NCBI GenBank assembly: GCA_937874275.1
Contig: CALNAU010000164.1
Location: forward strand, 1 to 8,113
Direction of reading: 5' to 3'
Origin: an uncultured Clostridia bacterium
GTDB taxonomy: Bacteria > Bacillota > Clostridia > Christensenellales > Aristaeellaceae
DNA length: 8,113 bases
A program made the position numbers and the translations under genes. The notes beneath the pieces are model-generated. The model searched no databases, was not told the DNA's origin, and was given only the letters and a program-made list of their open reading frames with translations. Positions within the stretch are counted from its first letter, which is position 1. The number at the start of each line of letters is the position of its first letter. Below, piece after piece: positions 1 through 5,180 of this stretch.

Positions 1-1613
1 TGGCCCGCCTGCAGGAGGCCAAGGTGGCCTTTGGCTCACCCATCATCCAGCAGGCGTCCCCGCTGATGAGCTTTTTGCTCAGCTGGATTTTGCCCATCGG
101 CATTTTCGTGGTGCTGGGGCAGTACCTGTCCAAAAATATGATGCAGCGCATGGGCGGCACCAACGCCATGCAGTTGGGCAAGGCCAACGCCAAGATTTAT
201 ATCGAGTCCAAGACCGGCATCAAGTTTGAGGATGTGGCCGGGCAGGATGAGGCCAAGGAAGCGCTGAACGAAATCGTGGACTTCCTGCACAACCCGGAGA
301 AATACACCGCCATCGGCGCCGTGATGCCCAAGGGCGCTTTGCTCGTGGGCCCGCCCGGCACCGGCAAGACGCTGCTGGCCAAGGCTGTGGCGGGAGAGGC
401 CAACGTGCCCTTCTTTTCCATCTCGGGCAGCGAGTTTGTGGAGATGTTTGTCGGCATGGGCGCGGCCAAGGTGCGTGATTTGTTCAAACAGGCCGCCGAG
501 AAGGCGCCCTGCATCGTATTCATTGACGAGATTGATACCATCGGCAAGCGCCGCGACCAGGGCGGCCTGCCCGGCAGCAATGATGAGCGTGAGCAGACGT
601 TGAACCAGCTGCTCAGCGAGATGGACGGGTTTGACGGCCGCAAGGGCGTGGTCATTCTGGCAGCCACCAACCGGCCCGAGGTGCTGGACCCGGCGCTGCT
701 GCGCCCCGGCCGCTTTGACCGCCGCATTCCGGTGGAGCTGCCCGATTTGCAGGGCCGCATCGCCATTTTGCAGGTGCATATTAAAAAGGTGAAAACCGCC
801 CCGGACATCCGGCTGGACAGCGTGGCCCGCACCGCTGCAGGTGCCTCGGGCGCGGACCTGGCCAACATCATCAACGAGGCCGCGCTGCGCGCCGTGCGCG
901 AGGGGCGCCAGTTGGTCACCCAGGAGGACCTGGAGGAGAGCGTGGAGACCGTCATCGCCGGCGCCCAGCAAAAGAGCCGCGTGCTGTCCGACCGCGAGAA
1001 GAAAATTGTGGCCTATCACGAGGTGGGTCATGCTTTGGTGGCCGCCAGCCAGACCTATTCCGCGCCGGTGCACAAGATTACCATCATTCCCCGCACATCC
1101 GGCGCCCTGGGCTATACCATGCAGGTGGAAGAGGACGAGCACTACCTGATGAGCCGGGAGGAGATTGAGAACAAGATTGCCACCCTCACCGGCGGCCGCT
1201 CCGCGGAGGAGCTGGTGTTTGGCTCCATCACCACGGGCGCTGCCAACGACATCGAAAAATCCACCCAGCTGGCCCGCGCCATGATTACCCGCTTTGGCAT
1301 GGCGGACGAGTTTGGCATGGTAGCCTTTGAGCAGGAGGGCAGCCGCTACCTGGGCGGCGGGGGCATGACCACATGCTCCAATGAGACCAGTTCCCGCATC
1401 GACCAGATGACGGTGGACATCGTCAAGCGCCAGCACCAGAAGGCCCGCGATATCCTCAAGGAGAAGGAGCCCGTGCTGCATGCCCTGGCCAACCACCTCT
1501 ACGAGCAGGAGACCATCACGGGTGAAGAGTTTATGAAGATTCTGGAGGAGCAGGAGGCCATGTGCGTGCTGCCCAGCGCAGACGACGAGAAGCCCAAAGC
1601 TATAGCGGAATAA
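1..1613 (+). CDS. ftsH: FtsH ATP-dependent zinc metalloprotease, 5'-truncated
   Basis: This is a membrane-anchored AAA+ protease that unfolds and degrades misassembled membrane proteins and short-lived cytosolic regulators. The frame is open to the left edge (first whole codon at 3), so the first membrane helix and most of the extracytoplasmic domain lie outside the window. Counting from the GTG at 24, residues 14-33 are the second membrane helix, followed by a basic, Met-rich stretch. Walker A is GPPGTGKT (109-116), the pore loop is FVG (142-144), Walker B is IVFIDEID (164-171), and the second region of homology with arginine fingers spans about 207-233. The zinc site is HEVGH (332-336), with Asp409 in GAANDIE as the likely third ligand, 77 residues on as expected for FtsH. 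The family usually has HEAGH, so the Val is unusual, but the HExxH core is intact. The GTG at 24 is internal and is not the true start. The family call is certain. The Val variant suggests a secondary FtsH paralogue, which is inference. Confidence 0.96.
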   Translation, partial: ARLQEAKVAFGSPIIQQASPLMSFLLSWILPIGIFVVLGQYLSKNMMQRMGGTNAMQLGKANAKIYIESKTGIKFEDVAGQDEAKEALNEIVDFLHNPEKYTAIGAVMPKGALLVGPPGTGKTLLAKAVAGEANVPFFSISGSEFVEMFVGMGAAKVRDLFKQAAEKAPCIVFIDEIDTIGKRRDQGGLPGSNDEREQTLNQLLSEMDGFDGRKGVVILAATNRPEVLDPALLRPGRFDRRIPVELPDLQGRIAILQVHIKKVKTAPDIRLDSVARTAAGASGADLANIINEAALRAVREGRQLVTQEDLEESVETVIAGAQQKSRVLSDREKKIVAYHEVGHALVAASQTYSAPVHKITIIPRTSGALGYTMQVEEDEHYLMSREEIENKIATLTGGRSAEELVFGSITTGAANDIEKSTQLARAMITRFGMADEFGMVAFEQEGSRYLGGGGMTTCSNETSSRIDQMTVDIVKRQHQKARDILKEKEPVLHALANHLYEQETITGEEFMKILEEQEAMCVLPSADDEKPKAIAE

Positions 1614-1632
1614 TTCAATAGGATAACAACAA

Positions 1633-1655
1633 GGCGCCGCGAGATGCGGCGCCCT
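1633..1655 (+). repeat. Palindromic direct repeat, copy A (ftsH-proximal hairpin)
   Basis: Arms GGCGCCGC and GCGGCGCC (8 bp, perfect) flank a GAGAT loop, starting 19 bases after the ftsH stop. It sits where an ftsH terminator is expected, but it is followed by CTAGGCC and not a T-run, so it is at best a weak intrinsic terminator or a 3'-end stabiliser. The same 23 bases recur at 1857-1879. Confidence 0.75.
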
Positions 1656-1660
1656 AGGCC

Positions 1661-1685
1661 GTCAAGAAACCTTTGGTTTCTTGAC
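1661..1685. repeat. Perfect 11-bp stem-loop
   Basis: Arms GTCAAGAAACC (1661-1671) and GGTTTCTTGAC (1675-1685) enclose a TTT loop. The pairing is perfect on both strands. There is no T-tract on either side, so Rho-independent termination is not well supported. It begins five bases after copy A of the palindromic repeat. Confidence 0.7.
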
Positions 1686-1700
1686 GGGAAGGAATGATGG

Positions 1701-1739
1701 GCCATCCGCCTCTCACTTCGTTCCCGGGCGGCGGATGGC
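1701..1739. repeat. 10-bp inverted repeat with 19-base loop
   Basis: Arms GCCATCCGCC (1701-1710) and GGCGGATGGC (1730-1739) pair perfectly. The loop includes CACTTCGTTCCCGG. This is the third hairpin of the cassette. Confidence 0.65.
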
Positions 1740-1747
1740 AAGGAAAC

Positions 1748-1762
1748 CCTTGCTCCGCAAGG
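1748..1762. repeat. TCC-loop hairpin 1
   Basis: Arms CCTTGC and GCAAGG flank a TCC loop. Outer GGAA (1742-1745) and TTCC (1765-1768) can extend the stem across mismatches. The design matches the hairpin at 1806-1820, which has the same loop sequence and arm length. Confidence 0.6.
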
Positions 1763-1766
1763 CCTT

Positions 1767-1795
1767 CCGCCCCACCGCGCATGTCGCTGGGGCGG
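1767..1795. repeat. 8-bp inverted repeat with inner GCG/CGC stem
   Basis: Arms CCGCCCCA (1767-1774) and TGGGGCGG (1788-1795) pair perfectly. Inside, GCG (1777-1779) and CGC (1785-1787) can pair around CATGT, leaving a two-base CC bulge. The 5' arm shares its first two bases with the outer arm of the preceding hairpin, so the two extended folds compete slightly. Confidence 0.6.
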
Positions 1796-1805
1796 ATTTC
1801 GATCA

Positions 1806-1820
1806 GAGGGCTCCGCCCTC
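1806..1820. repeat. TCC-loop hairpin 2
   Basis: Arms GAGGGC (1806-1811) and GCCCTC (1815-1820) enclose a TCC loop. ATC (1802-1804) and GAT (1822-1824) extend the stem across one A/C mismatch. Confidence 0.6.
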
Positions 1821-1821
1821 C

Positions 1822-1854
1822 GATACCTCCCTGATGATACTCCTTTGATACTCC
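1822..1854. repeat. Three spaced GATAC(C)TCC units
   Basis: GATACCTCC at 1822-1830 is followed by two exact TGATACTCC copies at 1835-1843 and 1846-1854, which start 11 bases apart. On the minus strand these read as repeated GGAGTATCA. They lie between the last TCC-loop hairpin and copy B of the palindrome. The function is unknown. Confidence 0.55.
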
Positions 1855-1880
1855 AGGGCGCCGCGAGATGCGGCGCCCTT
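1855..1880. terminator. Palindromic repeat copy B, candidate bidirectional terminator
   Basis: Perfect 10-bp arms AGGGCGCCGC (1855-1864) and GCGGCGCCCT (1870-1879) enclose GAGAT. On the plus strand the stem is followed by TTCGTATGT, which is moderately T-rich, so rightward ftsH transcripts could end here. The stop codon of the opposing ABC-F gene is 29 bases away, so the hairpin also lies at the 3' end of that leftward mRNA. No strong T-run exists on the minus side. Positions 1857-1879 repeat 1633-1655 exactly. Confidence 0.5.
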
Positions 1881-1908
1881 CGTATGTAAAATCCTCTATG
1901 CTGACTGC

Positions 1909-3486
1909 CTACAGCGCGAGTACATCTGTCGCTACCTGTTCCACGAAGTGGCGGTCATGCTCCACAAACACCATGGTGGCCTGGGTGTCGGTCAGCATGT
2001 CCTCAATCTGCTCGCGGCTCTCCAGGTCGATGTAGTTAAGCGGCTCGTCCCACAGGTACAGGTGGGCGGGCAGCGCCATGGAGGCTGCCAGCAGCAGCTT
2101 CTTTTGCTGCCCCATGGAGAAGCCCCGCGCATCCCGCTCAAAGGCCTCGCGGGGGAAATCAAACTTGCGCAGCAGGGTGAAGAAGTGGTCGGTTGGCAGG
2201 CCCCATTGCCCGGCCAGGGCACGCGGCGTACCGGCCAGGCTGCCCGTCTCCTGCGGCAGGGTGGAGATGACCAGGTCCTGCGGGCGGGAGATGCTGCCCG
2301 CCAGCGGCGTCAGCTGCCCTGCCAGCAGCTTGAGCAACGTGCTCTTGCCGGCACCATTGCCGCCCGTCAAGGCCAGGCGCTGCCCCTGGGCCACGGTCAG
2401 GGTGAGGCTTTGTATCAGCGCGGGGCCGTCCGGGTAGGCAAAGTGCATGCCCCGCACCGTTAGCAGCACCCGCGCCGGGTGCAGCAGCGACTGCAGGTGG
2501 ATGGGGTCTGCGCGTTCCAGCTCTTTGAGCAGGCTTTCCTTCTCCTCAATCCGGCGGTCGATGCGCTGCTGAATGGACAGGCTGCGCTTCATCATGCGGG
2601 CGGATGCCGCCCCAACAAAACCCCTGTCGCTCACGCCCTGCCCAATCTTGGTGGCCTCCACCCGGTCGCTCCACTGGGCTTTCTCACGGCCCGATTCGGT
2701 CAGGCGGCGGATGTCCTTTTGCAGGCGCTCGTTCTGGTTGCGCTCATGGTCGTCCTGCTGCTGCTTGTTGCGGCGGTAGGTGGAGTAATTGCCCTGCTCC
2801 ACGCGCACGCTGTTCTTTTGCAGCGCCAGGATATGGTCCACCGACCGGTCCAGAAACGCGCGGTCGTGGCTCACCAGCAGAAAGCCCCGCTTGCCGGCCA
2901 AGTATTGGGCCACGATATCGCGCCCCTGCATGTCCAGGTGATTGGTGGGCTCATCAATCAGCAAAAAGCGATTCTTGCGCAAAAACAGCGCGCTGAGCAG
3001 CAGCCGGGTGCGCTCCCCCGGGCTGAAGCTGTCAAATGGCCGAGCCAGCTGCGCCGCTTCAATACCCATCAGCCCGGCCTCGCGCTCGATGAGGCTGTCG
3101 ATGATATAGCCGTCCTGCGCGCTGTAGCGGTGCTCAATCTCGCCCCACTGGCGCAGGCTGTCCGTGTCGCCCAGTGCCAGCAGCCGGGTCATCTCCCGCT
3201 CCCACCGTGCAAAAGGGGCTACGGCATCGCGCAGCACGGCCAGTGCGGTGCCGCCCTCCCCTGCCTCAAAGGGAAAGCGGTCAAACTGTATGTTGCCGGA
3301 TAGGATGTTTCCCCGGCCCTGCAGCTCGCCCGCCAGCAGGCGAATCAGCGTGGTCTTGCCGCGGCCGTTGCGGCCCACCAGCCCCAGCCGCCAGTCTGTA
3401 TCCATGGTAAAGCTTACATCAGAAAAAACCGGCGCATAGCTGCCCGGATAGGTGAAGTGCAGGCCCTGCACTTGTATGGATGCCAT
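1909..3486 (-). CDS. Lsa-like ABC-F ribosomal protection protein
   Basis: This is a soluble protein of 525 residues with two ABC ATPase domains and no membrane segment. In the family, antibiotic-resistance ABC-F members bind the ribosomal E site and dislodge drugs from the peptidyl-transferase centre; Lsa-type members act on lincosamides, pleuromutilins and streptogramin A. NBD1 has Walker A GRNGRGKT (38-45), signature FSPGE (154-158), Walker B FLLIDEP with Glu179, and switch His207. A charged interdomain linker spans about 215-335. NBD2 has Walker A GGNGAGKS (375-382), signature FSMGQ (456-460), Walker B LYLWDEP with Glu481 followed by LNYID, and His510. The N-terminal DTDWRLGLVGRNGRGKTT and the LNYID replacement for TNHLD in NBD2 resemble Lsa proteins more than housekeeping ABC-F proteins (EttA, Uup). 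The ATG at 3486 has GGGAGG five bases upstream. Class call is strong; drug spectrum is inference. Confidence 0.9.
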   Translation of the reverse strand: MASIQVQGLHFTYPGSYAPVFSDVSFTMDTDWRLGLVGRNGRGKTTLIRLLAGELQGRGNILSGNIQFDRFPFEAGEGGTALAVLRDAVAPFARWEREMTRLLALGDTDSLRQWGEIEHRYSAQDGYIIDSLIEREAGLMGIEAAQLARPFDSFSPGERTRLLLSALFLRKNRFLLIDEPTNHLDMQGRDIVAQYLAGKRGFLLVSHDRAFLDRSVDHILALQKNSVRVEQGNYSTYRRNKQQQDDHERNQNERLQKDIRRLTESGREKAQWSDRVEATKIGQGVSDRGFVGAASARMMKRSLSIQQRIDRRIEEKESLLKELERADPIHLQSLLHPARVLLTVRGMHFAYPDGPALIQSLTLTVAQGQRLALTGGNGAGKSTLLKLLAGQLTPLAGSISRPQDLVISTLPQETGSLAGTPRALAGQWGLPTDHFFTLLRKFDFPREAFERDARGFSMGQQKKLLLAASMALPAHLYLWDEPLNYIDLESREQIEDMLTDTQATMVFVEHDRHFVEQVATDVLAL

Positions 3487-3491
3487 AAAAA

Positions 3492-3497
3492 CCTCCC
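3492..3497 (-). promoter_or_regulatory. Ribosome-binding site of the ABC-F gene
   Basis: GGGAGG on the minus strand is followed by TTTTT and then the ATG at 3486. It fixes the start and is the element that the leader RNA can mask: GCGGGAGG (3499-3492) pairs with leader codons 3-5. Confidence 0.8.
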
Positions 3498-3550
3498 GCG
3501 ATCAGGCGGCAGAATGCTGCGATTCTGCTGGAAAATGATTCAGCGGGCGA
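3492..3550 (-). promoter_or_regulatory. Candidate translational attenuator in the ABC-F 5' leader
   Basis: In the minus-strand RNA, UCGCCCGC (3550-3543, inside the leader peptide codons) can pair with GCGGGAGG (3499-3492, the ABC-F SD) at seven of eight positions, with one G-A mismatch and one U-G wobble. This outer stem encloses a perfect 7-bp hairpin, GCAGAAU and AUUCUGC, around CGCAGC (3528-3509). A ribosome on the leader would cover one arm and expose the SD. A competing small stem, CCGC with GCGG, also lies just before the SD. The pairings were found by eye, without energy calculation. Leader-peptide control is well established for erm and for several resistance ABC-F genes. Confidence 0.55.
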
Positions 3551-3557
3551 TTTTCAT
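3540..3557 (-). CDS. Five-residue leader peptide MKIAR upstream of the ABC-F gene
   Basis: ATG AAA ATC GCC CGC TGA on the minus strand is preceded by a consensus AGGAGG (3570-3565) with a seven-base spacer. That is a better ribosome-binding site than most genes here have, and far better than chance for so short a frame. It lies downstream of the predicted ABC-F promoter, with its stop 53 bases before the ABC-F start. Its likely role is sensing translation-inhibiting drugs by ribosome stalling and not making a functional peptide. A nine-base repeat, GCCCGCTGA, occurs twice: across the spacer and start codon (3565-3557) and at the end of the frame (3548-3540). Confidence 0.65.
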   Translation of the reverse strand: MKIAR

Positions 3558-3585
3558 CAGCGGGCCTCCTTGGTTTGGTGGATTC

Positions 3586-3614
3586 ATTGTAGCAAGGGCT
3601 GGCGTGGAAGTCAA
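3586..3614 (-). promoter_or_regulatory. Sigma-A-type promoter of the ABC-F gene
   Basis: On the minus strand, TTGACT (-35, 3614-3609), an exact 17-base spacer and TACAAT (-10, 3591-3586) match the vegetative consensus closely. Transcription should begin near 3579, giving a leader of roughly 90 bases that contains the MKIAR frame. Confidence 0.8.
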
Positions 3615-3627
3615 ACCGTGCTATAAT
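3599..3627 (+). promoter_or_regulatory. Extended -10 promoter of the MFS gene
   Basis: TGC-TATAAT at 3619-3627 is a perfect extended -10. The best -35 at 17 bases is CTGGCG (3599-3604), which is poor but tolerated with a TGn motif. Transcription should start near 3634, about 100 bases before the MFS start codon. The -35 regions of this promoter and the divergent ABC-F promoter overlap. Confidence 0.75.
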
Positions 3628-3630
3628 AAG

Positions 3631-3665
3631 CGTCCGGGCGACAGGATAAAGCGCCTGTATAGACG
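3631..3665 (+). other. Imperfect stem-loop in the MFS 5' untranslated region
   Basis: ACAGG (3641-3645) pairs with CCTGT (3654-3658), and CGTC (3631-3634) can pair with GACG (3662-3665) across an asymmetric internal loop. It lies at or just after the predicted transcription start. No riboswitch class is recognised. The rest of the leader to 3732 shows only the AAAGGAGGG site. Confidence 0.3.
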
Positions 3666-3732
3666 GTGATTGTGGCCGGTGGTCTTACCCCGCAGGCTCA
3701 TCAACATCCATCCAAAGGAGGGCACGGCTGGC

Positions 3733-5007
3733 ATGCCAACAGATAAAAAGCCCGGCTTTCTGATGCGCAACCCCATTGTGCACACGCTGGTCACCCTCAA
3801 GGGCAACCCGCGCGCCTGCCTGTGGACGGAGCCGCTGTTTGGCGTGCCCTTCAACCTGTTCACCCCGTTGGCCGCCGTGTACATGGCCGCATTGGGGCTG
3901 GACCCTTTCATGATTGGCGTGGTGACCACGGTGCTCCTGGCATCGCAGACCATTTGCGCGGGGCTGGGCGGGGTGGTGACCGATAAACTGGGCCGCAGAC
4001 TGACCACCACCATCTTTGATTTCTTCGCGTGGATTTTGCCTGCTATCCTGTGGGCGGTGGCGCAGGGGCCATGGGCGTTTATTCTGGCGGCCTTTTCCAA
4101 TGGCTTCTGGCGGCTGACCGAAACCTCCTGGAGCCTGCTGATGACCGAGGACGCCGAGCCCGGCAAGATTATCCACCTGTACGCCATCACCAACATCGCG
4201 GGGCTCATCGCGGGCTTTGTGTCGCCGCTGACGTATCTGTTTGTGCGCCACTACTCGCTGGTCACCACCATGCGCTGGCTGTACGCGCTGATGGCGCTGT
4301 GCATGACCATCAAGACGGTGCTCATTTACTTCCTGTCCACCGAGACCCAGGTGGGCCTGCGCCGCCGGGAGGAGAACCGCGGCGTCAGCATTTTCTCCCG
4401 CCTGGTGGAGAGCCGCTTTGTGCTGGGGCGTATGTTCCGCGAGCGGCACGTCATGCTCACCATCGGCATGGTGGCTGCCTTCATGCTCATCAAATCGGTC
4501 AACGACAACTTCCTGCCGCTGCTGTTCACCGAAAAGCTGGGCATACCGGAGGAAAACCTGTCGCTGTTTAACACGCTGCGCACGCTGGTGATGCTGGTGT
4601 TTTACTTTGTGCTGGTGCCGAGGCTGGATGTGCGGCTGTTCAAAAAACCGCTGGTGGGCGCCATGGCGCTGCTGATGGTGGTGGACGGCGTGTTCTTCTT
4701 CCTGCGGGAGGGGGCCATGGCGCTGATTGTGGCCAACGTGCTGGCCGAGGCGGCGGCGCTGTCCATCCTCACGCCGATGCTGGCCAGCCTCAACATGCAG
4801 GTGCTGGACAAGGAGGAGCGCGCGCGCATGTTCGCCTTCTCGCTGATGCTGGCGCTGCTGGTCACCTCGCCCTTTGGCACGGTGGCCGGCTGGCTGTCCA
4901 AGGTGGACCGGGGGCTGCCCATGCTGCTGAATATGGCGCTGGCGGCGCTGTCCATCGGCCTGGCGCTGCGGCTGGACCATGTGCTGCAGGATAATGACCT
5001 GATATAG
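3733..5007 (+). CDS. MFS transporter, probable drug-type exporter
   Basis: This is a 424-residue integral membrane protein of the major facilitator superfamily, with a long run of hydrophobic helices consistent with about 12 membrane spans. Motif A, the loop between helices 2 and 3, is visible as GGVVTDKLGRR (79-89). A charged, Arg-rich central loop at about 203-240 separates the two six-helix halves. I chose the ATG at 3733 because AAAGGAGGG (3714-3722) lies 10-11 bases upstream. An in-frame TTG at 3670 would add 21 non-hydrophobic residues and lacks an SD. The gene is divergent from a ribosome-protection ABC-F gene and has its own strong promoter, so drug or toxic-metabolite efflux is reasonable. 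The substrate cannot be read from sequence, and uptake of a nutrient is not excluded. Confidence 0.85.
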   Translation: MPTDKKPGFLMRNPIVHTLVTLKGNPRACLWTEPLFGVPFNLFTPLAAVYMAALGLDPFMIGVVTTVLLASQTICAGLGGVVTDKLGRRLTTTIFDFFAWILPAILWAVAQGPWAFILAAFSNGFWRLTETSWSLLMTEDAEPGKIIHLYAITNIAGLIAGFVSPLTYLFVRHYSLVTTMRWLYALMALCMTIKTVLIYFLSTETQVGLRRREENRGVSIFSRLVESRFVLGRMFRERHVMLTIGMVAAFMLIKSVNDNFLPLLFTEKLGIPEENLSLFNTLRTLVMLVFYFVLVPRLDVRLFKKPLVGAMALLMVVDGVFFFLREGAMALIVANVLAEAAALSILTPMLASLNMQVLDKEERARMFAFSLMLALLVTSPFGTVAGWLSKVDRGLPMLLNMALAALSIGLALRLDHVLQDNDLI

Positions 5008-5043
5008 TCTGCCTTTAATCCGTACGAAATCTGGTGATTTGCG

Positions 5044-5127
5044 GTGCGCAATGTCATCTTCCTGGGGCTGGTCAGTTTCTTTGCCGACGTGTCCACCGAT
5101 ATGGTCTATCCGCTGGTGCCGCTGTAC
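5044..5127 (+). pseudogene. Remnant of a second MFS transporter (N-terminal helix 1)
   Basis: Between the MFS and CDF genes, the frame GTG CGC AAT GTC at 5044 translates to 28 residues containing NVIFLGLVSFFADVSTDM and then YPLVPLY. I recognise this as the first helix and following loop of a widespread MFS subfamily whose members read roughly FLGLVS-F-D-SSEM-YPL-PL. After Tyr the similarity stops, and the frame runs through unrelated RTALMPHFF to a TGA at 5182-5184, overlapping the CDF start as ATGA. The remaining roughly 370 residues are missing, so this is a deletion remnant. It is not a copy of the upstream MFS gene, whose N-terminus differs. The GTG has no good SD. Confidence 0.7.
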
Positions 5128-5180
5128 CGGACGGCACTCATGCCTCACTTTTTCCTGCAACGCCCGAAAGGAGCAACCCG

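Larger units (their letters stand above)
1633..1880. repeat. Intergenic hairpin cassette bracketed by a duplicated palindrome
   Basis: This region between the convergent ftsH and ABC-F genes holds no credible gene. It contains at least seven inverted repeats in about 250 bases, most with perfect arms: 1633-1653, 1661-1685, 1701-1739, 1748-1762, 1767-1795, 1806-1820 and 1855-1880. The first and last contain the same 23 bases (1633-1655 and 1857-1879). Hairpins with short TCC loops, such as CCTTGC-TCC-GCAAGG and GAGGGC-TCC-GCCCTC, look like members of a dispersed intergenic repeat family. Possible roles are bidirectional termination, mRNA 3'-end protection, a MITE- or REP-like element, or a structured RNA. 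No transposase or clear target-site duplication other than the 23-base repeat is visible. Confidence 0.7.

Noticed and set aside
36..1496. Long open frame on the minus strand opposite ftsH (486 codons)
   Set aside because: Its translation is dominated by His, Gln, Gly and Ala with no domain signature. It mirrors the strong third-position GC of ftsH, whose motifs are unmistakable.
1661..1685. Strong Rho-independent terminator
   Set aside because: The 11-bp stem is perfect, but neither strand has a T-run after it, so it is listed only as an inverted repeat.
1633..1880. CRISPR array
   Set aside because: The repeats are unlike each other apart from one duplicated hairpin, spacing is irregular, and no cas gene is near.
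2479..3303. Plus-strand open frame of 274 codons inside the ABC-F gene
   Set aside because: It is antisense to a well-supported ABC-F gene, has no recognisable domain and shows shadow-frame composition.
3670..3732. TTG at 3670 as the MFS start, adding 21 residues
   Set aside because: No SD precedes it, the added residues are not membrane-like, and the AAAGGAGGG site points to the ATG at 3733.
3634..3732. Riboswitch or second leader peptide upstream of the MFS gene
   Set aside because: Only a small imperfect stem is present, and no short frame has an SD. I recognise no riboswitch core.
3685..5160. Long open frame on the minus strand opposite the MFS gene (491 codons)
   Set aside because: The product is extremely His/Gln/Arg-rich and low in complexity, as expected for the complement of a Leu/Val/Ala-rich membrane protein. 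No SD or family signature.
5034..5180. N-terminal extension of the CDF gene from 5034
   Set aside because: The 49 extra residues are the out-of-frame reading of the MFS remnant. The ATG at 5181 has a proper AAGGAG and begins the CDF-like sequence.
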